Assembly (NCBI GenBank): GCA_021292165.1
Contig: CM037878.1
Location: 188,541,118-188,605,117 of the forward strand
Reading direction: 5' to 3'
Source: Shinisaurus crocodilurus
Taxonomy: Eukaryota; Chordata; Lepidosauria; Squamata; Shinisauridae
DNA: 64,000 nt
Part shown: piece after piece, positions 11,400 to 21,744 of the stretch
How the letters are laid out: every line of letters starts with the position of its first letter
How positions within the stretch are numbered: position 1 is the stretch's first letter
Made by a program: the position numbers and the translations under genes
The notes under the pieces: generated by a model
Database searches by the model: none
Told to the model about the DNA's origin: nothing
The model's input: only the letters and a program-made list of their open reading frames with translations

Positions 11400-11649
11400 C
11401 AGTCATGCCTTGGATTGAGAGCATAATTCGTTCCGGAAACATGCTTGTAATCCAAAACACTCTTATATCAAAACGAAATCCCCCCAAAAAAATTTGTACA
11501 GAGATTTTTAATTTAAGCCGTACTACAGTACTTGTATTGCAAGACGTCGCTTGTATATCAAGTCAAAAAAAATTAAATAAATATTTAAAAATTTGCTTGT
11601 CTTGCAAAACGCTCTCAAACCAAGTTACTTGCAATCCAAGGTATTACTG
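11400..11649 (+). mobile_element. Tc1/mariner-like MITE, copy 1
   Basis: A 250-bp element starts CAGTCATGCCTTGGATTG and ends CAATCCAAGGTATTACTG, with TA on each side (11398-11399, 11650-11651), the target duplication of Tc1/mariner transposition. No transposase is encoded. Near-identical copies lie at 20606 (inverted) and 26002. Confidence 0.9.
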
Positions 11650-11826
11650 TACCCTAATATCAAAATATCTAATAAACCGGGGCCCGGCTTGAAGACACAC
11701 ATGATACAGTTACCTTGCTGAAATTAAGTAGGTCCAGGTCTCATTAGTACATGGAGGGGAGACCATCCTGAACCCCCATGTGTGCTGTTTTGCATTTCTT
11801 TATGGAAGAAAGGTTGAGCATACATG

Positions 11827-11854
11827 AAACAAACAAACAAACAAACAAACAAAC
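11827..11854. repeat. Microsatellite (AAAC)n
   Basis: Seven AAAC units. Confidence 0.95.
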
Positions 11855-12261
11855 CCAAATGATAAAAATGGCAAGTCACTTTGTAATTAAGGATGCTATC
11901 TGAGTTTTCTTTTGAAAGAAAGAGAGGATATAAACTTTAAAAATAAATGTTCCATAGAAGTACATCCCATTAAAATCGCTGGGACTTCTGGCCGTAAAAT
12001 GTGTGAAGTGGGAGGTGTATTTAATGCAGGAAGACTCCCCGATACACACACCCCCACACACCCTTTACAGCAAAGCCTTATCACTTCCACATGGACATTT
12101 TTCAGATGCCTGGCATAGCAGGATGACTCAACTCACCACTGCAAGTGGCATGGTCCAAAGTGACTGCATCACCCTTCTCCCCCACCAAAGTGAGTACTTT
12201 GCTGTTGAAGTAGATTTCCTTCCACTTCTAGCACTAAAGTGCTTCCAAAGTCACAGTAGAC

Positions 12262-12397
12262 CAGCCTTCCCCAACCTGGTGTCCCCCAGATGTCTTGGAC
12301 TGCAGCTCCCATAATTCCCAGCCAGTGTAGCCAATGGCTGGGAACTATGGGAGTTGTACTCCAACACATCTGCAGGGCACCAAGTTGGGGAAGGCTG
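12262..12397. mobile_element. hAT-like non-autonomous element with 8-bp target duplication
   Basis: Termini are CAGCCTTCCCCAACCTGGTG and CACCAAGTTGGGGAAGGCTG. Flanks CAGTAGAC (12254-12261) and CAGAAGAC (12398-12405) match at 7 of 8. The interior is a near-palindrome. Confidence 0.88.
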
Positions 12398-12484
12398 CAG
12401 AAGACAGCTGCAAGCCACAGTGGGAGCCTGGTGGTCTCTGTTGGAGGATATGTGAGGGAGTCAGTCCTATACGGGTTAGGCCGA

Positions 12485-12650
12485 ACAGGCATGTGGCTCA
12501 CGCTGGCTCAGCTTGTCTGAGCGTGGAAAACTAAGCAGGGTCAGGCCTGGTTATTACTTGGATGGGAGACCCCTCCTCTAGTTTCCTGCATTGAGCAGGG
12601 GGTTGGACTCGATGGTCTTGTAGGCCCCTTCCAACTCTATGATCTATGAA
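12485..12650 (+). mobile_element. 5S rRNA-derived SINE with CR1-like tail, copy 1
   Basis: Positions 12515-12571 match the 3' half of vertebrate 5S rRNA (AACTAAGCAGGGTCAGGCCT, ACTTGGATGGGAGACC), including the pol III A-box and C-box region. The tail 12582-12650 (GAGCAGGGGGTTGGACTCGA ... CCTTCCAACTCTATGAT) is the same as the 3' end of the CR1 at 23002-23416. A 5S-type SINE mobilised by CR1 is therefore the natural reading. Confidence 0.88.
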
Positions 12651-13171
12651 TCTAGAGTTTTTCCCCTTATGCGCAGCCTTGTTATTGAAACTGGTTATCA
12701 CCTTGGAGGTTGCTAAACCCTGGTAAAAGGCTCTTTAAAGGAACAGATTGTCCATACAAGGTTTAAAAGTAATAAAGACATTTATTAGTTTTACTTACAG
12801 TCTGCTTATTCAGATATGCAGGATGCATATAGGCAGATTAGAGTCTTCATTGGAGATCACTGGCTGGAAGCCAGCTCAGACTGTGTGTCCATCTTGTTGG
12901 AGAGGTAGAGAGAGAAAGAGAGAGAGCTGGCCACAGAGAGGCAGGAAGTAGGGAGGAGGGGTTACAAAGACATGCACCCTGGGAATTATTCAATTAACCC
13001 TTTCCTCCCACTTTAACTAGTGGTTATATTACCTTGTTGGTTTAAGCAGGCAATATTACCATTTCCAACAGTCTCTATATGGATTGCTGCTAGTCACTGG
13101 ATCTAGAAGTACTGGCAGAGGAGCCACGATCCATATTACATGAATGGCAGCACACAACCTTTGCTGTAGCT

Positions 13172-13305
13172 CAGGGGTGGGCAACTTGTGGCCCTCCCAA
13201 TGGTTTGGCCCACAACTCCCATGATCCCACACCATTGATATGCTGGCTGGGGCTGATGGGAGTTGTAGGCCAAAACATCTGGAGGGTCACAAGTTGCCTG
13301 CCTGT
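13172..13305. repeat. hAT-like foldback MITE
   Basis: It begins CAGGGGTGGGCAACTTGTGG. The arms GGCCCACAACTCCCATGATC and GATGGGAGTTGTAGGCCAAA are inverted, and it ends near CACAAGTTGCCTGCC. A clean target duplication is not visible. Confidence 0.75.
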
Positions 13306-13309
13306 GTTC

Positions 13310-14245
13310 TTCTTCTGCCCTGGTTCTTCTTCTGCCCCAGTTCTAGTTTAGCACCCCAGCATCCACCATAGAGAAAGCTTAGATTCGGATGAATTCTCAG
13401 GTGCTTCAAGACAGAGGCCTCCCAGTGCTAAAATCAAAAGGCATTGTGCAGATATTCAATCCCCCCCCCCCGTAATATACTTTATTCTGGTAAGAAAAAA
13501 AGACAGAAGAAGCAGCTTGAGAACACAGGAGGGCTACAAACTGAAGACGTTGATGTCTGGAGCTCCTGTAAAAAATTTCTGAATGAGGCAGGGCAATTGC
13601 CCAATAAAAGCCTCATCTGGAAGCATCCCTGGAACACAATTTGCCATGCAATGCTACCCGATGCCTCCCTTTTACAATAGATCTGTGTGACTCATGTGGT
13701 TTCCCTTACCTCTCACACCTTACATATAGTTATTGACACAAAACAAGGCGGCTGTTGTCCAGGGAGCTTATCTAGTCAATGCAGAAGTCCATGCCTCATT
13801 TAAACAAACATTCGAAGGAGCAAATTAGCACAAGGCAAATTGGTCAACGTTTGTAAAATAAGCAAGCATAAGAATCCTCAAACAGCAAGAACTTCTGTGT
13901 TTGATCTGGATTCTGCTTCCGGCAACAGGAGACAAATGTAGCTTTTACACCAGGTAATTATTAATTTGCATGAAATGCAGTGATGTAATGTAACCATGGG
14001 AATAGTCTCCTATGTGGAAGCTGAGGTTGGAGGACTCCACTTCAACAGAACCTACAGGGTTCAGCATTAATATTTCCCCCCCCAAAGCTGAATTAGTCCA
14101 TTAAGGAATACAAAGAAGCACAAATTCATTTACATATCACTATTCTTTTAGAATTACCATCCATCTCTGATGATTACTGAATATCATACCAGCATTAGGA
14201 ATAACAGCTATAAAATGGATTTCCCCCAACAAGTTTAAATTAAGT
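13310..14245. other. Intergenic sequence, no gene recognised
   Basis: Ordinary AT-rich sequence with C runs at 13463-13472 and 14077-14083. No domain or repeat I can name. Confidence 0.5.
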
Positions 14246-14247
14246 CT

Positions 14248-14330
14248 GCAATCCTAAACATAATTACCTGGGGGTAAGTCCCACTGAACTCATGGGACTT
14301 ACTTCTGAGCAGACATGTATAGGATTGTGC
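14248..14330. repeat. Foldback MITE, family A
   Basis: TGCAATCCTAAACATAATTA opens and ATGTATAGGATTGTGC closes an inverted repeat centred on CCCACTGAACTCATGGGAC. Confidence 0.8.
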
Positions 14331-14849
14331 TACATGGGAGGGAGTTTTTGCTTTGTTTTGGGGTTGTTGTAGTTTTGTTTTACAAAAAAAAATATCACAT
14401 TTTTACAAAAATGTTCCACCCTCCCCCTTGGGGCAAGTTCTGTAGTCCTGTTTGGGAGAGCAGCCTACCTTGACCTACTGAAAAGAATAAAGGCATGCAC
14501 GATCCACCAAAATTGAGCACATATGTCCTATTGATCTATTGGGCATGTGCTTAAACTCTCCTATTGGAACCATTAGAGTGTAAGATGAAATTATTTGGGC
14601 ATTTATTTGGAAATAGTCCCACTGATCCTAGTGGTGTTTCCTCCTAAGTATGCAGAGGGTTCATCAGGAAAAAAAAAAGTGTTGACCCTCCTAGATTGTA
14701 CCTTAAACATTAGAGGTCACTTGCAAAGCTCCCATTCCAGAGTGTCAACATTTTACAGTTAATTATTTAAGAACTATTTCCATGCAGAAAAAAAAATGGC
14801 AAGCAGCTGTGTCAGATCATTAGGGGGTGGGAATACAAACAGTAAGAGT

Positions 14850-14925
14850 AATATACTTTTATTAGAACTAGTGAGCTAGCTTTTAAGTTTCAAAGAATGC
14901 TTCCTCAGACTCAGTGTAATATAGG
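14850..14925 (-). mobile_element. Penelope-like terminal segment, left inverted arm, with hammerhead-like core
   Basis: On the minus strand the order is CTGAGGA (14908-14902), AGCATTCTTT, GAAA (14891-14888), then AAAGCTAGCTCACTAGTTCT. The core fits CUGANGA...GAAA exactly. The end resembles the + strand text after 15500 (TAGTTGGTTGTAATAAATGT). Confidence 0.5.
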
Positions 14926-14928
14926 TAT

Positions 14929-14932
<4 letters not shown>

Positions 14933-14959
<27 letters not shown>
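14933..14959. repeat. Microsatellite (CT)n
   Basis: Thirteen CT units. Confidence 0.95.
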
Positions 14960-15023
14960 GTAGAAAGAGATGCTGTTAGAAGGCATGGTAGAAATCAGGT
15001 CTGCAATGTGTTTCACAACAATT

Positions 15024-15108
15024 AAGGCCACAATCCTATAACTCACTTACTTGATATTGTATTGAATGGAGCTTACTTCTGAGTAGATGGACATAGAATT
15101 GTGCTGTA
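15024..15108. repeat. Foldback MITE, family A
   Basis: CACAATCCTATAACTCACTT opens and GACATAGAATTGTGCTG closes, around TGAATGGAGCTTACTTC. Confidence 0.7.
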
Positions 15109-15454
15109 GGTTCATTTGTGCCCACTGCAAAAAGGTTGCACCAAAACACAGTGAGACAAAGAAGCAATGGCCATTTCTCCCTTTTTGATGGAACTGCTCC
15201 CTTTTATATTCTCAGAGAAAGGGAGAAAGATGGAGGACCATTTGCTTCTTTGTACCTGTATACTTTGGTGCAATCTGTGATTGTTTGCACTGGACACAAG
15301 CAACCTGATTAGTTTGCAAAGAGCATCTTGAATCACCATTTTAGGATTGAAGCATATTGCATACGGGGCTTCTATCATGTCCTCTAACAGCAATATCCCA
15401 CCCACCCACCCCACACACACCCTGCTCACATGTTTCTTTTTGTGTGTTTTGTTT

Positions 15455-15545
15455 TAATGTGTCACCTGAGGAAGAAGAAATCAATGACATTCTGAAGCTC
15501 TCACATTGATTTCTGATTTTTAGTTGGTTGTAATAAATGTATTAT
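15455..15545 (+). mobile_element. Penelope-like terminal segment, right inverted arm
   Basis: CTGAGGA (15466-15472) is followed by a roughly 20-nt stretch and GAAG (15494-15497; one base off GAAA), then AGCTCTCACATTGATTTC and TTTTTAGTTGGTTGTAATAA. It faces the inverted segment at 14850-14925. Confidence 0.45.
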
Positions 15546-15666
15546 TTTTCCTCTGGGACCTGAGACTCCCCCCCCCCCGCATATAAGGCTTAATTTTCTT
15601 TTTAAATTTTATCTTGCTTTTTGTGTCTGTGGTGGGTTACAATAACCGGAAGCAAAACCATTGCAA

Positions 15667-15802
15667 CCGCTTTCCCCAACCTGGTGCCCTCCAGATGTGT
15701 TGGGACTACAATGCCCAGCATGCCCCAGCCAGCATGGCTAGCTGGAGCATGCTGGGAGTTGTAGTCCAACTCATTTGGAGGGCACCAGGTTGGGGAAGGC
15801 CA
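15667..15802. mobile_element. hAT-like non-autonomous element with 8-bp target duplication
   Basis: Termini are CCGCTTTCCCCAACCTGGTG and CACCAGGTTGGGGAAGGCCA. Flanks CATTGCAA (15659-15666) and CATTACAA (15803-15810) match at 7 of 8. The palindromic interior carries ACTACAATGCCCAGCATGC and GCATGCTGGGAGTTGTAGT. Confidence 0.88.
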
Positions 15803-16085
15803 CATTACAACCTGAGGCGGTGAGGTGTCCCTCTGAAAGGGCCCAAAGTGCTTTATTGTCCTGGCCTGTCCAGACTAGAAGTACTGTATGCTTATCTATC
15901 CACACGCAGCAGAATGTGGCGGCAGAATGAACTGTTCCACTTCAGTCTGCTGGAGGGTGATCCCATTTCGAAAAGTTTCCCTCTACATCAAAAACTCACT
16001 GTGAACAGAAAACCAGCACAGCAGCAGGCCAAGCATTGGGATGGAAACTTTCTCCTTGGGGTGATTTCTATTTGCAGGAAGGGGT

Positions 16086-16109
16086 TTGTGTGTGTGTGTG
16101 TGTGTGTGT
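16086..16109. repeat. Microsatellite (GT)n
   Basis: Twelve GT units. Confidence 0.95.
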
Positions 16110-16261
16110 ATAGGAGGGGACATTGAAAACAATATTCCCCCACCTGCAGTCTGAAGTGGTACAGTTCATCCTCCCCCCCCCTCCCCTCCCCTCCCCCCTA
16201 CAGCACCCTCATTCTCTTGATGTGCAGAACAGGCCTTAGGACCAAAACAGAACTACTTTAA

Positions 16262-16346
16262 CGGCACAATCCTCTACTCAGAAGAAAGTCTCATTGTGTA
16301 CCATAGGGCATACTCCCAGGTAGGTGCGTACAGGATTGCAGCCTCA
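16262..16346. repeat. Foldback MITE, family A
   Basis: GGCACAATCCTCTACTCAG opens and GTACAGGATTGCAGCC closes the inverted repeat. Confidence 0.75.
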
Positions 16347-16369
16347 GTGTGTGGCTAGCGGCTAAGTCA

Positions 16370-16416
<47 letters not shown>

Positions 16417-16438
16417 TACTACTACTACTACTACTACT
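16370..16438. repeat. Compound microsatellite (TTA)n(CTA)n
   Basis: About 15 ATT units pass into eight ACT units. Confidence 0.97.
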
Positions 16439-16749
16439 GTAGAGTAGGTGCAGGGCCCCAATCCAGCTCTGAACCTTAGCATGGGGAAGGGCTTTTAAGA
16501 TCCAGATCACGCCCCCTGTTCCTACCCTAGAGTAAAAATGAAATTTAAAGTAATGCCTGTTTCAGTCAGCCCTTATCTGTCTTGATTCAATCCTATTGGG
16601 ACAAGTTAGCCATGACTAAGTCTGAAGAAAACCAGGCTGAAATCTGCAATGGGACTTAACTGTGACTAAGTTGTGGCTGCGGGGGGGGGGGGGGGGATCA
16701 GGGCTCTTCTGTCACTTACCTTGACAGAAGAGCAGGCAGAACTGTAGGG

Positions 16750-18447
16750 GGCAAAGGTGAAGTGGCGCGGGGGGGGGGGAGCCCCGCGAGAAGGAATGTG
16801 AGTGAGTGAGAGGATCTTTGGATTGGAGTTGGCTGCTTCCTACTCGTCTCTTCTTCGGGTAAGCGAAGCTAGTTCGGTCTCCAAAGCTACCCCAGCCTGC
16901 GCGGGGGCTGCCTGCTTCTCCTCGAGGCGAGCGCAACAACTGGCTCTGTCGGGAATCTCCTCAACTATTGCGTCGCGTCGCATTGCATTCTTCTGCATAA
17001 GTACCGTGAGTGGCGGGGGCGGGGCGGGGGGCCAGGTCCAGTTGTTGTTGCCAAGGGAAATAAGTAGGCTCAGGCACACTTCACTGCCTTGGGGGGCAGA
17101 GAAATGTGTGTGTGTGTTTGGGGGGGGGGGCAAGAGAGAAACCGGTTCTCTTTAGCAAAACCCACTTTCATAGGGACTAGAAACCCAGACCTAAACGCTT
17201 CTCGTTTGCGTGCGGCGTTGACCTTCGTGGTAGCTGCCGGACTGGCGCAGCCCTGCATCTTCATGAACTCCCAAGCCTATCGCGGAACAAGCAGTGGGCG
17301 GATGGTGTTGATTCTCTCTCGAGATAAAGCGGGGTTCTGATTGAGGCTCCTGCCCCCCCTTCCTCCCCCCCCTTCTCCCGTCCCACGCCGCCAAGTCTTG
17401 CCAAAGGCGGCGGGAATCCGGCCGCCACACGCAGCCTCCCGATCGCCGCTTGCCGTTCCCCTGCAGTTGGCACAGGGACCTCCCCGCGCACGCAAGGACA
17501 CCCAAGGCAATGTTGACGAGGCTGGCGGGCTTCTCCAGAGCTGTCGGCGCGGCGGCGGCGGCGGGGCGCCTGGCGAGGAGGAGTCAGCCCAGCCCAGAGC
17601 CAGCCGCCCTGCGAAGCGCGGGCAGGCAGCAGCGCTGACTCCGGGCGATGCTGTGGCCGCCAGGGGGAAATTGACCCCGGGGCTGAAGCCCGCTCCTCCC
17701 GCCCCTTCTGCTTCTGGAGTGCCTCGCTCGATCCCAAGGGAGGAGAGGCATGGCGGGGCGCGATCTGGGGGACGGCGACTAGCTTGAACCCAGGGACCTG
17801 TTGGCCAGCCAGAGGATCCCGGCGGCGCTTCTCCAATGGTGAGGGGCCCCGCGCAGCCCTGCTCCCTCGGAGACCCAGCGTGCCTGGGGTGCGGCGGCGG
17901 CGTCCCACTCCGGGGATCGGGGCTTTCCCTCGGCCCTAGCGCCTGGGGCGCTTTCTCCAGGTGGCGTCTCCTCCTCCTTGGACGTCCCCGCCAGCGGAGG
18001 TGCATGGCTCACGCGCCTCCCAGGACCACGGGAGGCGGCTTGGTGATCTGAGACAATTGATTGTCACTGGAAGAGCGAGCGAGCGAGGGAGAGAGAAGGG
18101 GGGAGGGGAGGGGAGGGGAGAAGGAAGGGCTGGAGCATCTTGGACCACCTGTCAGACCCGCGGATCCTCCTGACTCCCACTTGGATCGGGAACGCTCACC
18201 GTGGGGGTTCTGTTTTTGGAGACGTGTACCGAAAGAGGGATATTTCTTGCAGCACACAGGACTGGGAATAAGCAAAAAAAAAAGGGGGGGGAGACACACA
18301 GGGAGAAAGAGATCCGAAGATTCGTTGGTGTTGTGCCCCCCCCCGCAACTTATCTTCCCCTCTCCCCCATCCTTGCGTGAGTCTCCTGCAACCTTTCCTC
18401 CAGGGCTGCTGCACTTTCTTCCCTCCCTTATATCTGCTGCTCGGATC
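16750..18447 (+). promoter_or_regulatory. GABRG3: CpG-island promoter and 5' UTR of GABRG3
   Basis: This stretch is strikingly GC- and CpG-rich compared with the AT-rich flanks, with many CGCG, GGCGG and CCGCC runs, especially 17380-18010. It ends directly at the first coding exon of GABRG3, so it is best read as the CpG-island promoter plus 5' UTR. No convincing TATA box is placed at a fixed distance from a start site, which fits a dispersed CpG-type promoter; the transcription start cannot be located from sequence alone. The purine-rich tract 18075-18130 and several G or C homopolymers (for example 16680-16696) lie inside it. Long open frames on both strands here are a by-product of low stop-codon frequency in GC-rich DNA. 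Confidence 0.75.
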
Positions 18448-18500
18448 ATGTCAGCTAAGCTCCTGGTGGGTTTCTTCCTCCTGTCCGTATTCCAAGCCTG
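18448..18500 (+). CDS. GABRG3: GABRG3 coding exon 1: signal peptide of GABA-A receptor gamma-3 subunit
   Basis: The product is a subunit of the pentameric GABA-gated chloride channel of neuronal plasma membranes; gamma subunits contribute to the benzodiazepine site and synaptic clustering. This exon encodes only the start and signal peptide: MSAKLLVGFFLLSVFQA followed by the first two bases of a Cys codon. A Lys near the N-terminus, a hydrophobic core and a small residue before the cleavage site make a normal signal peptide. The ATG has A at -3, and no ATG occurs in the same open frame upstream, so this start is well supported. The exon ends ...CCTG|GTAAGT, a strong donor, in phase 2. Length and character match the signal-peptide exon of known gamma-3 subunits. 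Identification rests on the join with exon 2. Confidence 0.85.
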
Positions 18501-19959
18501 GTAAGTTCCACCTGGTGCCCTTCTAGCCTGCTTCTTTCTAACACCCCCCCCCCCGCTCCCCTCCTCCAGCCTTTCTTTCTTAGAATGTTTGGGTCAAAAG
18601 GAAACATCTCCGGCCGTCTGCCAAAGACAACGTGAGGAGAATAACATGTGCGTCGGTCTCCCCAATTTCACTCCGCTGCCTTGGATTAATATGCCCGATC
18701 TTGCGTGGCAGCACAGTGAAATTGACTAGCTGCGAGCGACTAGCCACCGCGCCGTCGCTTGGACGCTTAGTAATTGACTATAAGCTCAGAGGCTGCTTCC
18801 CATCCCACCCACCAACTTCGCCTTCCCCTTTTCCCAGGTTTGCAGTTTCGAGCTGGAGAAATCGCTCGACGTTTGATCCTCTCTGGAGTGGTGGCTTGGC
18901 TCCCCCCCACGTTCTCCCCCCCCCCCGGTCTGAATAGAAATCTCTTTACGGCTTTTGCAGAAAGTTTTCTCCTCCTGACTTCACTCTGTAGACAATCGAA
19001 AGCCAGCCCTTGCTCACGAGCCAGGCAATTCCGGGCCCGGCACCCGCATTGCCTGTCCAAAGCGGACTCTTTGGGCGACTAGAGTTGCCAAACGGGGGTT
19101 GGCGTGTGTGTCTCCGTAGCTGTACGGTGCAGCCGCTTAAAAAGGCGCACTTGCTGGCCGTTTGGATGCCGCCCTGGCTGGATCCAGGAATGACGTTAAC
19201 TCGAGGATGGTTTTGTAGTTGCCACTGCTGCCAAGATTTGGGGCAGGCGAGTGCCCAGAGAAGCAGCAAGGAAGATTGGTCTGTACACTTGCAAGTAAAG
19301 GGCACGTCTAGATAAACAGGATGAAATTGATCAAAGCGAGAAGCCGCCTGGGAAGACGCTATTTAAGGCAATTAGCGTTATCAACCCGCTTTTTGTGTCT
19401 CCGCAACCGACTTGGGAGTGTCTTACGAGGTTCGTTTCGTTGGACGGATCAAAGCGATTGCCTAAATATCGTGTAGGAGATTATCCACCGAGATGGTTTC
19501 CTTTGATAATCATATTACCGCGTTGCAATATAATGCCTTAATAATCATGTCACAATCCGTTCTGGATCTGGAAACGTTACCATGTAAATCGCGAATGCCA
19601 TCTCGGGTAATTGAGATATCTATCTGTTTGCGACTCTTGTATAGCTCAGTTTCTCCTAGGATTCATTCCATTCCCCGCTTCTTTCCTACCCTTTTGCTCA
19701 CGGAAGTAACTCCCCCCAGCTCCCGACTGAAGTGCAGTTTACAAAGGGCATCATGTCGATCAAGGCTAACCTGCTTTGCGACTGCCACCACATTAGGAGG
19801 AAGGGGCTCCTTCTACTTCCTTCCCCCCCCCCCCGTAACTTCAGCATGTGTGCGCGAACTCTTGCATTTCTATGGCATCCACACCTATAACTCCTCTATC
19901 AAGACTGTAGAACACCTGTTTCCCCTCTAAATTGTCCCCGTTATAAGTTGTCAGGACTG

Positions 19960-20055
19960 GGGATGATGGGGGTTGTCTGACCCATATGGAGAGTGTCAGG
20001 GATGATGGGAGTTGTGGTCTGGACTCTGGAGGGCGTCAGGTTGTGGAAGGCTGAT
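19960..20055. repeat. hAT-like MITE fragment (one arm)
   Basis: GATGATGGGAGTTGTGGTCT and GGCGTCAGGTTGTGGAAGGC match the right arm of the CAGCCTTCCCCAACC subfamily. The left arm is absent. Confidence 0.5.
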
Positions 20056-20449
20056 GGATTGGTTAGATTAAAAATCTTTTTAATCAACTAGAAAGGTACC
20101 CCCGGTTTGTTGAATGATACATTATTATTTTTAGGGGGGGACAGTTAATTATTTTTAATTTAGCACTTATTTTAAAAACTGCAGATGTCAGGCACTATAT
20201 TAGAAGACACCCCCCCTTCATTCTCACACAGGGGGAGGGAATGCCTCTAACAAGATGGCAGCTGCCATTGAGATGCAAACAGTCTAAAAATATAGTATAG
20301 TTTTTCTCCTCTTCAAAACTATTGTTAGTCATATGCAGATTTGGGCAGATTTAATCAGTCAGCTGAAATAATTTGATTGACTCGGATTTTGTTGATCAGG
20401 TGACAGCTGTGCACATGTTATTATTTTATTTTGTTCATTTCTCCCGTTT

Positions 20450-20565
20450 TGGCATGTGTGGAAGTTTTGGACTACAACTCCCATAAGTCTCAGCCAGCAT
20501 GGGCAAGGATCAGGGATGATGGTTGTGTAGTTCCTGAAGCATCTGGAGGCTGCCTAGCCAATGGT
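20450..20565. repeat. hAT-like MITE fragment
   Basis: TTTTGGACTACAACTCCCAT with GATGATGGTTGTGTAGTTCC form the internal arms. The termini are lost. Confidence 0.5.
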
Positions 20566-20605
20566 TGAACTTCTGTGGGGAGAGGAGTATTGACTTATCT
20601 ATATA

Positions 20606-20856
20606 CAGTAATACCTTGGATTGCAAGTAACTTGGTTTGAGAGCGTTTTGCAAGACAAGCAAATTTTTAAATATTTATTTAATTTTTTTTTACTTGATAT
20701 ACAAGCGACTGTCTTGCAATACAAGTACTGTAGTATGGCTTAAATTAAAAATCTCTGTACAAATTTTTTGGGGGCGATTTCGTTTTGATATAAGAGTGTT
20801 TTGGATTACAAGCACGTTTCCGGAACAAATTATGCTCTCAATGCAAGGCATGACTG
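20606..20856 (-). mobile_element. Tc1/mariner-like MITE, copy 2 (inverted)
   Basis: It starts CAGTAATACCTTGGATTG and ends CAAGGCATGACTG, flanked by TA (20604-20605 and 20857-20858). The 251 bp is the reverse orientation of copies 1 and 3 and differs from them at only a few positions. Confidence 0.9.
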
Positions 20857-21002
20857 TATTCCCTTCTGGGGGGATGAGCGGGTGGTGCATTTGAAAAAAC
20901 CATTCTCATCCATCAGTTTGTGTTCCAAGAAAACTGGAGTAGTTACTCTGTCCCAGGTCTATCCACTGGCCTCTTCATGTGCTCAGATGTTCCTGCAATG
21001 CT

Positions 21003-21235
21003 CATATGAGAAGAACACAAGAAGAGCCCTGTCGGATCAGACGAAAGGCCTATCAAGTCCACAACCTATTTCCCTCAATGGCCAACTGGATGCCCTAATG
21101 GGAAGCCCGCAAGCAGGACATGAATGAAACATCACCCTCCTGCTCCTGTTCCGAGCAGCTGGTGTGACTCACAGGCATACTGCCTCTGATACTGAAGGTG
21201 ATACTTAGCCATCCTTAGTAGCCACAAGGGCCGCC
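21003..21235 (-). mobile_element. CR1 LINE 3' UTR fragment
   Basis: AAGAAGAGCCCTGTCGGATC, then CCAACTGGATGCCCTAATGG, GCAAGCAGGACATGAATG and TACTGCCTCTGATACTGAAG are the complement of the CR1 3' end seen at 740-930 and 51500-51700. Confidence 0.75.
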
Positions 21236-21630
21236 AGATCTCACAGCATTTGATTGAACAACACCCAAGTGATGCTGAGATGTAGTCTGCATACTTTCCA
21301 GAACTGGCTCTCCATATGCATTGTGGGGGAGTGTTCGTGTGTCCCCCTGCCAGGCCCACAATGTAACGTATGAGGCGGGCCACACATCTACATGATTCAT
21401 GCAATCCATCCTCCCTAACCAAAAAAGAGGGGAGGAATGATGTAAATGTACACACATACCCATCCAACTTCACATACTATATTGAAGGCATGGTGAGAGT
21501 GCATAAATATTTGTCCTCCTCCTGTCCTGTTCGCCCCACCATCACTTCATGAAATGTGATTACTTTTGAATTATACCACATGTACAAGAGGGGTCATACT
21601 GGTAACTGGCCCATGGTGATTTGTCTAAGC

Positions 21631-21744
21631 CAGCGGAGGGCAACTTGTTTTGGTCTGCAACTCCCTAGCCGGCACAGAAAATGATGAAGGCTGATGGGAG
21701 TTGTAGGCTGAAACATCTGCAGAGCCACAAGTTGCTCATCCCTG
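21631..21744. mobile_element. hAT-like MITE with degenerate 8-bp duplication
   Basis: CAGCGGAGGGCAACTTGT and ACAAGTTGCTCATCCCTG are the termini. Flanks GTCTAAGC and GTCTCAGG match at 6 of 8. Confidence 0.75.

Noticed and set aside
12515..12571. Possible functional 5S rRNA gene
   Set aside because: Only the 3' half of 5S is present, with substitutions, and it is fused to a CR1 tail in three dispersed copies, so it is a SINE.
17261..18005. Long open frames (215 and 242 codons) on the minus strand within the CpG island
   Set aside because: They overlap each other in different frames, are Arg/Pro/Gly-rich as expected for GC-rich non-coding DNA, and show no domain.
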